A model generated the notes under the pieces. The model was given only the letters and a program-made list of their open reading frames with translations. It made no database searches and was not told the origin of the DNA. From Vreelandella halophila (GTDB taxonomy: Bacteria > Pseudomonadota > Gammaproteobacteria > Pseudomonadales > Oleiphilaceae), in the NCBI RefSeq assembly GCF_009856365.1, contig NZ_WMEX01000008.1:124001-188000 (forward strand): a stretch of DNA of 64,000 bases, given 5' to 3'. This document shows, one piece after another, positions 17,680-27,222 of the stretch. Positions within the stretch are counted from its first letter, which is position 1. Each line of letters starts with the position of its first letter. Made by a program: the position numbers and the translations under genes.

Positions 17680-19257
17680 TCAGACACTGAATCGTGCAAC
17701 CTGTGTATTAAGGTCTTCGGCAAGTTGAGCCAGCTCTTCGCTGGACGAGGAAACCTGCTCGGCGGAGGTGGCAGACTGATCACCCACATCGCGGATCAGC
17801 GTGACGTTCTGGTTGATCTCTTCTGCTACGGACCTCTGCTGTTCAGTGGCCGTAGCAATCTGGCTGTTGTGCTTGCGGATTTCCTCGACCGACTGCGCCA
17901 TTTCCTGAATAACACTGCCGGCCTCTTTAGCCCTTTCAAGCGTACGTTCCGAAAGATCTTTTCCAGACTGCATACTGGCAACCGATGTTTGCGCGCTGGT
18001 GATGAGGTTGTCGATCAGGGTTTCAATCTCGGCTGCGGAGCTCTGAGTGCGCTGGGCCAAGGACCGTACTTCGTCCGCCACCACCGAGAAGCCACGCCCG
18101 TGTTCGCCGGCACGGGCGGCTTCTATGGCGGCGTTTAGTGCAAGCAGGTTGGTCTGGTCGGCAACCGATTTGATCACTTCCAGCACCGTGCCAATGTTGT
18201 CGGTCTGTGCCTTCAGGCCGTTAAGCTGCTCCATTACATTGTCGCTTTGCGTGTTCAGGTCCGCGACAAAGTCCAGGGTCTCTGTGACAGCTGTTTCGCC
18301 GTTGCTGGATTTTTCGCTTGCCTGATTCGCTGCGTCAAAAGCCGCTTCAGCACTTTTCGCGACGTCGTTGACCGTTGCCACCATCTCATTCATGGCGGTG
18401 GCAACTTGATCCGTCTGAGATTGCTGCTCCGTTACGCCTTTACTGGTCTGGTCGGTCACCGTGGAGAGCTCTTCAGACGATGAGGCGATACTGGATACTC
18501 CGGATTCGATTTGGCTAATCAGCTCTCTAAGGCTGGTGATCATGGTGTCAAAGGCCGCAAGCAACTGGCCGAACTCATCGCCCCGCTCACTCCGCCCGTT
18601 CACAGTCAGGTCGCCCGAGGCAACCTTATTCGCAATGCCAACCACTTCGCGGATTGGACGGGTAATTGATCGGGTCAGTAGCCATCCAAAGACGATGGCA
18701 GTGAAAAAAGCGACCACCGTCACGACAATGATTTCGGCAACCGCAAGGTCATACATTTCCTGCAACTTTTCCTGTTCAGCGTATTTAAGGTCCTCCATCC
18801 GATCGATGGTATCGGTTGCAGCAGCGTACATCTCCTCTTCAATGGAGCTGACGGTTTCCGGCTCCCCAGAAATGTTGGCTTCATACCTTTGCAGAAGCTC
18901 CTCGTACGATCTGGCCCCTTCAAGAATTCGTTCGCCCTTTTGGCGGACTTCGCTACCTTCCTGATTCAGCTCGATCAGGGAGTTCAGCGCACCTTTAGCT
19001 TCATCAACGAACTCATAGGCGCGCTGAATGTATTTTGAGTCTTGAGTAATCCTGAAGTTTCTTTCGTCTCTTTCAGCTTCCAGAAGTGCAATTTCAGCAG
19101 CGTTGGCATGTTTTAAGTTCGCTACGTTGTGGCTATAGCCATTAAGCGAAAGATAACTAACGGTCGATATGACGGTGAGCAGTAGAAGAAGCATGACGAA
19201 ACCGCCAGCGAGTTTTTTCCCAACAGCGAGATCCCTAAAGAAGTTTTTCAAAATCAT
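17680..19257 (-). CDS. Methyl-accepting chemotaxis protein with helical periplasmic sensor
   Basis: This 525-residue chemoreceptor has TM1 at about 13-33, a helical periplasmic domain about 34-190, TM2 about 191-212, HAMP about 212-265 and a signalling domain about 280-525. The hairpin tip contains [19 protein letters not shown] and [12 protein letters not shown], the CheA/CheW contact region. The all-helical sensor of about 155 residues fits a four-helix or HBM-like ligand domain. No C-terminal NWETF-type CheR tether is present. It stands alone without che genes, so it must signal into a pathway encoded elsewhere. It is the first gene inside the segment bracketed by IS3-like ends. Confidence 0.92.
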   Translation of the reverse strand: MILKNFFRDLAVGKKLAGGFVMLLLLLTVISTVSYLSLNGYSHNVANLKHANAAEIALLEAERDERNFRITQDSKYIQRAYEFVDEAKGALNSLIELNQEGSEVRQKGERILEGARSYEELLQRYEANISGEPETVSSIEEEMYAAATDTIDRMEDLKYAEQEKLQEMYDLAVAEIIVVTVVAFFTAIVFGWLLTRSITRPIREVVGIANKVASGDLTVNGRSERGDEFGQLLAAFDTMITSLRELISQIESGVSSIASSSEELSTVTDQTSKGVTEQQSQTDQVATAMNEMVATVNDVAKSAEAAFDAANQASEKSSNGETAVTETLDFVADLNTQSDNVMEQLNGLKAQTDNIGTVLEVIKSVADQTNLLALNAAIEAARAGEHGRGFSVVADEVRSLAQRTQSSAAEIETLIDNLITSAQTSVASMQSGKDLSERTLERAKEAGSVIQEMAQSVEEIRKHNSQIATATEQQRSVAEEINQNVTLIRDVGDQSATSAEQVSSSSEELAQLAEDLNTQVARFSV

Positions 19258-19356
19258 ACAACACTCTTCTGATACGGCAGAAAATTAATTAGTGAACTCT
19301 GGTAGTAAAGACTCATTTATTTATATTTTTTATTGAAGACTTTTAAAAGAGTTTGC

Positions 19357-21981
19357 TCATGGCTTCACAGACTGATTCAGGCCAGCTATGGTATCTGTGA
19401 TTTTTTCAGCAGAGATAGGTCTTGCAAACAGAAATCCTTGGTAACGGTGGCAGCCGATGTCTGCCAGTGCTCTTGCCTGCGGCCATGTCTCAACACCCTC
19501 AGCGATAACTTCCAGATTCATGGTCTGCGCCAGCGCGACAATCATTTTGGCAATCTCAAGATCGCTCTCGTCATTCAATATATCTTGGACAAAACTTTTA
19601 TCGATCTTAAGCTGATTGAATGGAAGCCGCTTCAGGTATGCAAGTGAGGAGTAGCCAGTACCAAAATCGTCCAGAGAAAACCTTATGCCATACTCACGCA
19701 ATTCATCCATTTTGCTGGCGACGTCATTTATATCCTGAACAACCAGCGATTCCGTCAACTCTAGCTCTAGCTTTTCGGCCGGTGCGCCGGTTCGTTCGAC
19801 AGTTTTAATTACCTGATTCGCGAAGTCTTTTTGATGAAACTGTTTTGCGCTGATGTTGATCGCCACGATTAAGTGAGCTTTCGATTTGTCAAAAGACCAC
19901 GCAGCGAGTTGTTGACAGGCAGTATCGACAACCCATTCACCAAGCTCCAAGATCAAACCAGATTCTTCACAAACAGGAATAAAATCTGCGGGTGAAATCC
20001 AGCCTTCATCGGGATGCTGCCAACGTATTAGCGCTTCAACACTGGTCACCCTGCTCGGATTTAAAATCTGAGGCTGATAATGCAGTTCAAACTGGTTCTG
20101 CACCATGGCATATCGAATCTGACTCTCACGCTGGAGCTTTTTTTCTGCAGCTTTCTGCATTGAAGGATCAAACAGACAGGCAGTGTTTTTCCCCGTATTC
20201 TTTGCCTGGTTAAGAGCAATGTCTGCCTGTTTAAGCAAGTCCTCCAGTGTGTCTTCACGACCATGAAAGACTGTGATGCCGACGCTTAAGCTGCCAATGT
20301 ACTCGTGGCTTGCCAGTTTCGCAGGTGCTGTTACCGTCTGACGGATATCGTTCGCTACCTGATGTGCTTGGTTGACTGCTACCTGATGTTCGAAGTCAAG
20401 CGCTGTCAAAAAAATTACGAACTCGTCGCCTCCGATGCGGGCAACCGTGTCGTCGCTCGTGACATTGTTTTCAAGTTGGTGGGCCAACTGCAGAAGATAC
20501 TGATCTCCCACGGAGTGTCCCAGTGAGTCATTCAGATTCTTAAAATTATCCAAGTCAAGAAAGAGAATCGCCTGCCTAGACTGGTGACGGGTACTGGCAA
20601 TAAGTTGCTGTTGCATTCGTTCCAGAAGCAGTCGTCGGTTTGGAAGGTTCGTCAGCGGGTCATAATAAGCCAGGTGATCGATTTTCTTTTCATTATCCTT
20701 ACGCTCGGTGATATCACGCACAACACCAATGAAATACTGACTTTCATCTATTTTGATTTCCGAAACCTGAAGCTCGATCGGGAAAACCGTTCCGTCCTTG
20801 CTCATTGCTTCGAGCTCCCGGTTATGGCCCATTATGGAGGACTCACCCGTGAGCAGGTATCGCTCAATATAGCTGTCATGTCGGGACCGATAAGGTTCAG
20901 GCATTACCATATTGATCTTGCTACCCTTGAGCGTTTTGGCCGAATACCCAAATAGCTTTTCTGCCGAGCGGTTTACTGTCTGAATAGTCCCACTTGGGTC
21001 TATCGAGAAAATAGCGTCATCAATGTTATCCAGAATTGCCCGAGTCCAAACCATCTGGTCTATAACAGCCTGTTCTGACTGAATTTGATCAGTTACGTCG
21101 GCCATATACCCGTGCCAGAGGACTTTGTCCGGCAACTGCTCTGGGATTGAAATCACGCGGAAATAATGGAGTTCGTCTTCTGCGGTCCACGCTCTGAAGT
21201 GTTCACGAAACGGCGTGACGTTCTCCCTGGAGAGCCTGATACTATCGATTACTCCGTAATAATCCCGTTCATAAATGCGGTTCAGGAGGGGGTTTGCTGT
21301 CTTCGCCAGCCTCTCCGAAGGGAGACCGAATACGTCCTCCAACTGCTGGGAGACCAACGGCATTCGAGGTTCGTCAATTGAATCAACTTCATATTGAAAA
21401 ACCATTCCTGGTACCAGCTTCATGAATTGATCAAGATCAGAATTAGTTTGGAGCTGCACACCAGAGGTCTTTATGCGATTCAGGGTGGAGCCTACAGTCT
21501 CTGCTAGTGCGATGAGTTTTTCGCGGGTTTCAATCGACGCGGTTAAAAGACCATGAACTTTGTCAAAACCAATTAAACCCAGAAGCTGTGCGTCTTGCCA
21601 TAGAGGCAAGAAGATCAGTGACTGAATCTGCAGCGCATCAAGATCCTGTTTTTCAGTTCTGGCTTCTTGCGGCAGCCCTTGGGGGTCATCAATAATAACG
21701 CAGGATTGCAGGCGAAGCTGTTTCATAAGCCACGGGTAGCGACTGAGTGGAGTTTTTCTGTTCCTGCCCCTGGCGAATTGGCTACTCTGCCGAATCCACT
21801 CCAATACTTTTTCTAGGGAGCTACCATCCTCCGAGAGCGTTAACATGTATGCTCTGTCAGCTCCGAGGTGCTCACCGATCCTTGTCAGGACATCCAGCAT
21901 GGCTGTATCGAATTGCTTTGGCTCAGCAGCCCTCAAGGTCGATGACAGTGCACTGATTACATCCTGGAATTCACCTTTCAT
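19357..21981 (-). CDS. GAF-PAS-PAS-GGDEF-EAL c-di-GMP turnover protein
   Basis: This 874-residue soluble protein has GAF at about 20-170, PAS at about 195-310, PAS at about 325-440, GGDEF at about 445-605 and EAL at about 625-865. The cyclase signature ARIGGDEF is intact, and the EAL domain has EALIRW, ELTESL and DDFGTGYSSLAYL, so both activities are possible. In such proteins one half often dominates. GAF and PAS domains point to intracellular sensing. The base composition is lower in GC than in the flanking core genes, which agrees with a transferred or fast-evolving segment. Confidence 0.9.
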   Translation of the reverse strand: MKGEFQDVISALSSTLRAAEPKQFDTAMLDVLTRIGEHLGADRAYMLTLSEDGSSLEKVLEWIRQSSQFARGRNRKTPLSRYPWLMKQLRLQSCVIIDDPQGLPQEARTEKQDLDALQIQSLIFLPLWQDAQLLGLIGFDKVHGLLTASIETREKLIALAETVGSTLNRIKTSGVQLQTNSDLDQFMKLVPGMVFQYEVDSIDEPRMPLVSQQLEDVFGLPSERLAKTANPLLNRIYERDYYGVIDSIRLSRENVTPFREHFRAWTAEDELHYFRVISIPEQLPDKVLWHGYMADVTDQIQSEQAVIDQMVWTRAILDNIDDAIFSIDPSGTIQTVNRSAEKLFGYSAKTLKGSKINMVMPEPYRSRHDSYIERYLLTGESSIMGHNRELEAMSKDGTVFPIELQVSEIKIDESQYFIGVVRDITERKDNEKKIDHLAYYDPLTNLPNRRLLLERMQQQLIASTRHQSRQAILFLDLDNFKNLNDSLGHSVGDQYLLQLAHQLENNVTSDDTVARIGGDEFVIFLTALDFEHQVAVNQAHQVANDIRQTVTAPAKLASHEYIGSLSVGITVFHGREDTLEDLLKQADIALNQAKNTGKNTACLFDPSMQKAAEKKLQRESQIRYAMVQNQFELHYQPQILNPSRVTSVEALIRWQHPDEGWISPADFIPVCEESGLILELGEWVVDTACQQLAAWSFDKSKAHLIVAINISAKQFHQKDFANQVIKTVERTGAPAEKLELELTESLVVQDINDVASKMDELREYGIRFSLDDFGTGYSSLAYLKRLPFNQLKIDKSFVQDILNDESDLEIAKMIVALAQTMNLEVIAEGVETWPQARALADIGCHRYQGFLFARPISAEKITDTIAGLNQSVKP

Positions 21982-22073
21982 GCCCTGTTGCTCGCTCGAT
22001 ATACATTAGCATGAGCGAATACGATAGATCTGGCCGGCGAGATCACAGGGGATGGAGTAAGCTTGCGAGGATT

Positions 22074-22379
22074 TTAGAACTGCGTATTCGATATGAACCT
22101 TGCCGTCCATCTCATGCGCCTTATCATGCGCGCTCGTTCTTCTTTGCACGATTGACCCTGACCCCGTATTAGGTCCACCCAGAGTTGGAAAAGACCTTTC
22201 AGAAAGACATCACCTGCCTGGTGACCATGAGAGTCATTGATCGCCTTAAAACCATCCAGATCGAGCCACGCAAGCCAGTGAGGGCAATGTGTCTCAGTGC
22301 AGTTGTTGGTTAACGTATCCTGCAGAACTTCTTCAAAGGTCTCCCGGTTGTAAAGTCCAGTTAGGCTATCGAGTGGTGC
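22074..22379 (-). pseudogene. Truncated GGDEF domain in frame after the chemoreceptor stop codon
   Basis: Immediately after the TGA of the PAS chemoreceptor gene, the same frame continues as LDSLTGLYNRETFEEVL, then WLAWLDLDGFKAINDSHGHQ and AGDVFLKGLFQLW. This is the N-terminal half of a GGDEF domain. Similarity ends before the GGDEF signature and the frame closes at 22074-22076. It is either a remnant joined to the receptor gene by deletion or the tail of a former receptor-cyclase fusion. Another frame at 22020-22110 (MDGKVHIEYAVLKSSQAYS) also looks protein-like and may be debris of a second gene. Confidence 0.7.
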
Positions 22380-23957
22380 TCATGATCTGAGCCTGAACTG
22401 CTGTACCACGCCTCTGAGACGCTCAACCATGTCAACGAGGTTATCGCTGTTGTGGCGTGTCTTGCCTGATATCGCCTCGCTGGTCTCGGCGCTGCCATGG
22501 ATCTGATTGATCCGCTGAGTCATATCAGCGGCAGTGCTGGATTGCTGCTCAGCAGCGGCCGCAATCTGGTCCGCCATGCTGCGAATGGTCTCAATGCTTG
22601 ATTCTATATTCTGTATACGCTCACTGGACTCCTGGGCCTGGGATTGCACCGAAACCGCAAATTGGTGGCTGCTTTCCATTGTGGCAACGGTTTCATCCGA
22701 GCTCGCGTCCAAGGCTTCGATCGTGTCGCGAATCTCTTTTGTTGACTCACTGACTCGATGCGCGAGCTTGCGCACCTCATCCGCTACTACCGCAAATCCT
22801 CGGCCACTTTCCCCAGCTCTGGCCGCCTCGATCGCCGCATTCAGCGCCAGTAGATTGGTCTGCTCCGCAATCCCATTGATGACCTGAACAACCGAGTTGA
22901 TGGAGTGGACCTGATCGCGTAGCTGCTGAACAGCCTCATTAGCCTCAGAAACGTTGGTACCGAGGGATTCCATGGCCTGATTTGTCTGAAGAATGGTCTC
23001 CCGGCCAGAGTCGGCCTGATGCGCTACATCCGCTGCCAGCTCAGAGGCCTTAGACGTGTTGCTGGAAACCTCCTCTACGGTTGAGCTCATCTCCTCCATG
23101 GCTGCAGCCACCTGCTGGATCTCGCTTTCCTGTTGATCCGCAGCCTCATGGCCAGATTCAGCCGCCTCGCGTGCGTCCGTCGCAGCCTGCGTCAGTTCCG
23201 AGGTAAGATCCTCAACCCGTCCGCGTAGGGCCGCCAACTGCGAACGTTGCATCGCCAAAGCGAGCTCAGCCATGGCAAGAGTGTCGCGTCCGTCACCGTA
23301 GACGAGCGCACCCACCTCATTGTCAAAAACGGCCCGGCATTCACTATCCAGCCTTTTAAGACGACCCACCAACGGGTAACAGCAACCAATTGCTCCCAGA
23401 ACAGTGCCAAGAACTACAGCGCTTAGCGCTACAGGGCTGCCACTTGCAGACAGGTAGCCACCTAAACCACCCCCAATAAGCAGAACCAGTCCTGCAGCAA
23501 AGAGCCGAGCTCCAAGCCCTAAACGCTGGCTGAGTGACGCCGCTGTCTTGCCCGCCTTAATTCGGTTATAGATCGTCCATGCACGATTACGATGAACGTC
23601 TTTAGGGCGGGTTCGCACCGATTGGAAGCCAATCTGCTCGCCTCCCTGATAGATCGGTGAGACGTAAGCATTGACCCAATAGTAGTCGCCGTTCTTACAG
23701 CGGTTCTTGACCAGGCCCATCCAGGGTTTTCCAGCTTGGAGGGTTGCCCAGAAATCAGCATATACCGCCTCGGGCATGTCAGGGTGGCGCACGATGTTGT
23801 GGGGTTGGCCCTGTAGCTCTTCAGCACTGAACCCGGAGACTTTAATGAAGGTCTCATTAGCGTCCTGGATGACGCCTCTGAGATTGGTCGTACTGATAAG
23901 GCGCTCGTCTTCCTGGAAGGTTTCTTCGGTGTCAGTAATTGGCAAGTTCTGTCTCAT
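22380..23957 (-). CDS. Aer-like PAS-containing chemoreceptor
   Basis: This 525-residue protein begins with an Aer-type PAS domain (about 20-125) containing [17 protein letters not shown] and [17 protein letters not shown], typical of FAD-binding redox/energy-taxis sensors. A hydrophobic hairpin follows at about 150-205, then a linker and an MA signalling domain with [20 protein letters not shown] and [12 protein letters not shown]. There is no periplasmic domain, as in Aer. It ends in TGA directly followed in frame by a GGDEF fragment. A 17-base palindrome lies about 70 bases upstream of the start. It probably mediates aerotaxis or redox taxis. Confidence 0.9.
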   Translation of the reverse strand: MRQNLPITDTEETFQEDERLISTTNLRGVIQDANETFIKVSGFSAEELQGQPHNIVRHPDMPEAVYADFWATLQAGKPWMGLVKNRCKNGDYYWVNAYVSPIYQGGEQIGFQSVRTRPKDVHRNRAWTIYNRIKAGKTAASLSQRLGLGARLFAAGLVLLIGGGLGGYLSASGSPVALSAVVLGTVLGAIGCCYPLVGRLKRLDSECRAVFDNEVGALVYGDGRDTLAMAELALAMQRSQLAALRGRVEDLTSELTQAATDAREAAESGHEAADQQESEIQQVAAAMEEMSSTVEEVSSNTSKASELAADVAHQADSGRETILQTNQAMESLGTNVSEANEAVQQLRDQVHSINSVVQVINGIAEQTNLLALNAAIEAARAGESGRGFAVVADEVRKLAHRVSESTKEIRDTIEALDASSDETVATMESSHQFAVSVQSQAQESSERIQNIESSIETIRSMADQIAAAAEQQSSTAADMTQRINQIHGSAETSEAISGKTRHNSDNLVDMVERLRGVVQQFRLRS

Positions 23958-24029
23958 GATGCCCTCGGCTCACCACCAATTCCTAGGCTTAACGCGCAAC
24001 GGGAGCGCTATCGCATTAACGCTTAAGAA

Positions 24030-24046
24030 TATTCTAATTTAGAATA
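24030..24046. promoter_or_regulatory. 17-bp palindrome upstream of the Aer-like receptor
   Basis: tattctaa, one base, ttagaata: a perfect 8-1-8 inverted repeat in an AT-rich stretch about 73 bases upstream of the receptor start. It is positioned to be an operator or promoter-associated element. No regulator can be assigned. Confidence 0.4.
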
Positions 24047-24162
24047 CGCTAGAGCGCACTTAAAAGGTTGCAAAAACAACTAGTGGTGATGAATGGCATG
24101 CCCCCGACACCAGGCACGGTTACACACCATCACAATCCGGGGTAAGCAGGGTCCGCCTTCGG

Positions 24163-25502
24163 CTACGCCATACGAACCTGGTCGCGGCCCGCCGAGTTGG
24201 CTGCGTACAACGCATCGTCCCCGCGTCTGGTAAGGTCCTTGAGGGATTCCCCTGGCTCCAGCTCGGCCATGCCCAAGCTGATCGTAATGTGGCCGACGTC
24301 GGGAAACGCCTCATCAGCGACCTGCTTGCGTATCCCCTCGGCCAGCTCCCGTGCTTCGGTTGCCTGCGTAGCCGGCAGCAGCGCGATGAACTCCTCGCCG
24401 CCCCACCATGCGGGGGTGTCGGGCTCGCGCAGGCGTCTGGCCATGCTGGCAGCCAGCCCCTTCAGGATCTCGTCCCCGACGAGATGGCCGTAGGTATCGT
24501 TGATCGCCTTGAAATGATCGATATCCATCAGGATCAGACTCAAGGGGTGCCCGTATCGGGCGGCGCGGCCGATCTCCTTGTCAAGGACCTGATCGAAGAA
24601 GCCCCGGTTGTACAGGCCGGTTAGTCGGTCGTGCGTAGCCTGCTGCTCCAGCTCCCTCTCCAGGCGCTTCTGCTCGGAGATGTCCCGGAAAATGACCACG
24701 CCACCGAAGACAGAGCCCAAGTCCCGCCACAGCGGCGTGGCATAGGTTTCAACTTGGAAACGGCTACCGTCCCGGCGCCAAAACTCGTCCTGCCAGGCCT
24801 CCAGGGGGTCGCCGGTCTGCATGACCCGGTAGTTGGGGCAGGCCTCTTCAGGATAGGGCTGGCCGTCGGGGTCCGTGTGGTGCGTGAGCTGGTGGCTGTT
24901 CTGGCCGAGGAGTTCCTCCTCACGGTCGTAACCAAGCAGTTGCAAGGCGGCCGGATTGACGAAGGTGAACTCCCCCTCGGCGTTGATGCCGAAAACGCCT
25001 CCCCGAGGCTGTTGAGCAGCGTCTGGCTGAACTGCTCCGCCTCGGCGCGGGAAGTGATGTCCCGCTGCACCGAGAGGAAGTACTCCAGGCGCCCCTCCTC
25101 GTCCCATATGGGGCTGAATTCCACTCGACGAGATAGGGTGTGCCATCTTTGCGGTAGTTGAACGTGGATGCCTGGAAGGCCTCGCCTGCCGACAGCATGC
25201 GGCGCAGTCGCTGAAGAACTGAGGGGTCGGTCCTTGGCCCCTGGAGAATACGCGACGTAGCCCCGATGAGCTCTTCGGGGGTGTAACCGGTCATGATGCA
25301 GAAGGCCCGGTTCACGTAGACGATGGCAGGACCCGGCCGATCCAGACCCGCCGTCGTGATCATGACACAGTTGTAGGCCTGGTCCATGGCCTGGCGGTAA
25401 ATGCCGAGACGCCCTAACAAGCTCACTGCCCTCCGCGGTCAGATGGATTCGGCCCCGGTACGGAATCTCTTCCATCAAACCAGCAAGCGCTGCTTGAAAC
25501 AC
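24163..25502 (-). pseudogene. Frameshifted PAS-PAS-GGDEF diguanylate cyclase gene
   Basis: The coding similarity passes through different reading frames. A first PAS (GYTPEELIGATSRILQGP, then NYRKDGTPYLVEW) is in one frame. It continues as FSPIWDEEGRLEYFLSVQRD in a second frame after about 25117-25120, which fits loss of one base. It then continues as GVFGINAEGEFTFVNPAA through a second PAS and GGDEF in a third frame after about 24999-25007, again fitting loss of one base. A further shift near 25430 may split off the N-terminus. The cyclase motif WWGGEEF is intact in the longest piece. The gene is either a recent pseudogene or carries assembly errors. Confidence 0.8.
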
Positions 25503-25705
25503 CGACCCTGATGGTATTGAAATCAGACCCCAATTTCATTCGGAGCGTTCAATGACGGCGCACCGAAAAACAATGATCGGCCAATCCGCCTGCGCGTTCA
25601 GATACCGCCTTACCCGGTCGGATTTCCCGTTCCGGCCACCTGCACCGTTCACTCCGAACACAGGGCCTGAGCCTCCGTTATTGTTCGGTTGTCCCCGCCG
25701 GGCAG
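25503..25705. other. Non-coding stretch, no supported gene
   Basis: No frame here resembles a protein. The sequence leads into the hairpin and IS-end remnants and is probably decayed mobile-element or intergenic DNA. Confidence 0.5.
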
Positions 25706-25740
25706 CCTGAACGGTGGACCGACGGCCTCCACCGTTCAGG
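25706..25740. repeat. Perfect 13-bp stem-loop next to IS3-like end
   Basis: Arms cctgaacggtgga (25706-25718) and tccaccgttcagg (25728-25740) pair perfectly around a 9-base loop. No T-run follows. It sits 13 bases before the IS3-like end and could be an element-borne hairpin or an intergenic repeat. Confidence 0.6.
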
Positions 25741-25753
25741 ACACGGCCAAGAC

Positions 25754-25796
25754 TGGAGTTAACCCGTTTCAGTGGACAGGTTCCGATTTGAGTTCA
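25754..25796 (-). repeat. IS3-like right-end repeat, right copy (inverted)
   Basis: This segment is the inverted partner of 17611-17653: 39 of 43 positions match. The outer 24 bases (tggagttaacccgtttcagt then ggac) are identical to the other copy. No transposase frame is attached here. Confidence 0.7.
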
Positions 25797-25806
25797 AAGG
25801 ATCGGA

Positions 25807-25831
25807 TGTCCACCAAAGCGGGTCAACTCCA
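25807..25831 (+). repeat. Additional IS-end-like sequence facing the previous one
   Basis: tgtccaccaaagcgggtcaa followed by ctcca matches the terminal 25 bases of the 25754-25796 repeat (reverse complement) at 21 of 25 positions. The two form inverted ends only 28 bases apart. They could be the ends of an internally deleted element or two abutting elements. Confidence 0.55.
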
Positions 25832-25950
25832 CTTCTCACCTTTTTAGAAGGCATGAAGTAATAAGGCTGCGCCGGTACTTGCTCGCCTGAGCGCGACGCC
25901 TCACTGAGAGGCATGGCGGTGTATTTACCGCGGCAAGCTATTAGGAAGGA

Positions 25951-26154
25951 TCAGGTCTTGAGCCGGCTCCTGGCACCAATACCAAGGAGCCCGGCGCCAA
26001 GTAGTGCGAGGATTCCAGGCTCTGGAACCTGGTTAATCGATTTCCCTTTCAGCATGGCCGTTACCGTGTAGTCCGTGCCGTGTTTCCAATCCAGGATGTC
26101 ATTGAACGCCAGGCTGAAGTCAGACTGGAAACGAGTTGCACTTTCAGAAATGAA
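25951..26154 (-). pseudogene. C-terminal remnant of a PEP-CTERM sorted protein
   Basis: About 67 codons ending in TGA carry VPEPGILALLGAGLLGIGAR followed by SRLKT. This is a classic PEP-CTERM sorting signal: a PEP motif, a hydrophobic helix and a basic tail. The preceding part (FNDILDWKHGTDYTVTAM) looks like the end of a beta-rich exported domain. No start codon or signal peptide exists, because the frame runs into the tRNA-fragment terminator at 26153-26187. PEP-CTERM proteins need an exosortase, which is not in the window. The fragment marks a breakpoint. Confidence 0.65.
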
Positions 26155-26187
26155 AAAGGGGTCTCCGGAAAACCGAAAACCCCTTTA
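26153..26187 (-). terminator. Rho-independent terminator behind the tRNA-Val fragment
   Basis: On the minus strand aaaggggt pairs with acccctttt around a 16-base loop and runs into T-rich sequence. It lies 9 bases beyond the CCA end of the tRNA fragment, as tRNA terminators do. Confidence 0.65.
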
Positions 26188-26195
26188 GAATCAGG

Positions 26196-26245
26196 TGGTA
26201 GGACCGGGCGGATTCGAACCGCCGACCTCTGCCATGTCAAGGCGG
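26196..26245 (-). pseudogene. 3' fragment of tRNA-Val (GAC)
   Basis: Minus-strand sequence gives an anticodon arm ccgcc-ttgacat-ggcag (anticodon GAC, one stem mismatch), variable loop, T-arm ggcgg-ttcgaat-ccgcc, acceptor 3' strand cggtcct, discriminator A and CCA. The expected 5' acceptor strand (aggaccg) and a normal D-arm are absent, so this is not a functional tRNA. Such 3' fragments are typical attachment-site remnants of elements that integrate into tRNA genes. Confidence 0.7.
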
Positions 26246-26612
26246 TGACCCAAGCGGCATAAGTCATTGCCCATGAAGCTTTTGAGGGGCAGCAGTAGAC
26301 CGCAGCGAACGCACCTCACGCGGCACGCGCAATCAAGGACTTATATACTGTATTTTACCACTCATTTTCAGACCTCAGGGCCCAGAAGTCAGTAACCGTT
26401 GGGCGTTGGTTATACTTCATCCTCCAACCTGCGCAACAGATACCGCAGCCTTACAGTTAGAATGTCCATCTGCTCTTTCACACTGTAAATACCGACCCTA
26501 TACATTCTTCTCCGCCGGATATTGCCGCCGCTCACCCTGAGCGAACGCCAGGGCGGGCAGGATCAACAGAACGCGTCTAATGGTGGCCTCTTAGTGGCAA
26601 AAGCGAAAAGCG
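26246..26612. other. Intergenic stretch, no supported gene
   Basis: Only very short minus-strand frames occur. One of about 30 codons begins at the ATG near 26500 and has GGAGAAG upstream. Another lacks a start but has a signal-peptide-like run (RRVLLILPALAFAQG). Neither can be supported as a gene. Confidence 0.4.
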
Positions 26613-27017
26613 TCAGAACCCGCTTACACCCGTGACCTTATATTTTGAGAAGTCACTGGTCGGCATGGCCTCAAAGCGCCATTTACCACCGGCCTCAAGA
26701 TTATTGGTATTCGCCATTGTGCTTCCGGTCTGCACCCCTTCAGCGTCGTAAAGGTTGATCTCAACCTGCACATAGCCGACTTCATGACCGCTGTTATTCT
26801 CTAGGATGCCGGTTATCCGCTCGTTTCCGAACTCACCCCTTTCCACACCGAGATCCGAAATCTCATAGTCTGGCCCATCGTCGGAACCGCTAGACGTGCT
26901 TTCACTCGACCCCGAGTCTGTCGAAAAGTTAGGCCCTGAATCTGGATCGCCCGCAACAAGCCCAATTACGATCAGTACAACGAAGATTCCGCCGATCCAC
27001 TGCAACACCTTTTTCAT
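26613..27017 (-). CDS. Small membrane-anchored FxLYD-domain protein
   Basis: This 134-residue protein has an N-terminal hydrophobic helix at about 8-24 (WIGGIFVVLIVIGLVAG). It is followed by a Ser/Asp/Gly-rich linker (25-50) and a beta domain about 52-134 with ITGILENNSGHEVGYVQVEI and NLYDAEG, the FxLYD signature. There is no lipobox Cys, so the N-terminus acts as a signal anchor or a cleaved signal. Ribosome site AGAGGGA lies upstream. FxLYD proteins are exported and of unknown function. It lies alone between the two tRNA fragments and may be cargo of the integrated element suggested by them. Confidence 0.75.
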   Translation of the reverse strand: MKKVLQWIGGIFVVLIVIGLVAGDPDSGPNFSTDSGSSESTSSGSDDGPDYEISDLGVERGEFGNERITGILENNSGHEVGYVQVEINLYDAEGVQTGSTMANTNNLEAGGKWRFEAMPTSDFSKYKVTGVSGF

Positions 27018-27222
27018 CGAAACCGTCCCTCTTTCTGCTTTAACAACAGCGCCCGCTGATTACACGCGCTTCATGATGAGCATGGTTAGGCAGTAATGGG
27101 GAGTCAAATCCGCATAGAACTACGAAGAGAGTGCCAGCCCCTACTGGCAGCGCCACCACTGAGCAGGTGGCGCGACCGCTGGGCATCCTTTGCAAGCGGC
27201 CAAAGCCCGGGGGGCACCTACA

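Noticed and set aside
26196-26245. Functional tRNA-Val
   Set aside because: The 5' acceptor strand and a normal D-arm are missing and the anticodon stem has a mismatch.
26061-26267. 68-codon minus-strand frame over the tRNA-Val fragment
   Set aside because: It translates the tRNA fragment and terminator; the PEP-CTERM remnant in another frame explains the left part.
26400-26600. Short minus-strand frames, one with a signal-peptide-like stretch
   Set aside because: One lacks a usable start codon and the other has only about 30 codons; neither resembles a known family.
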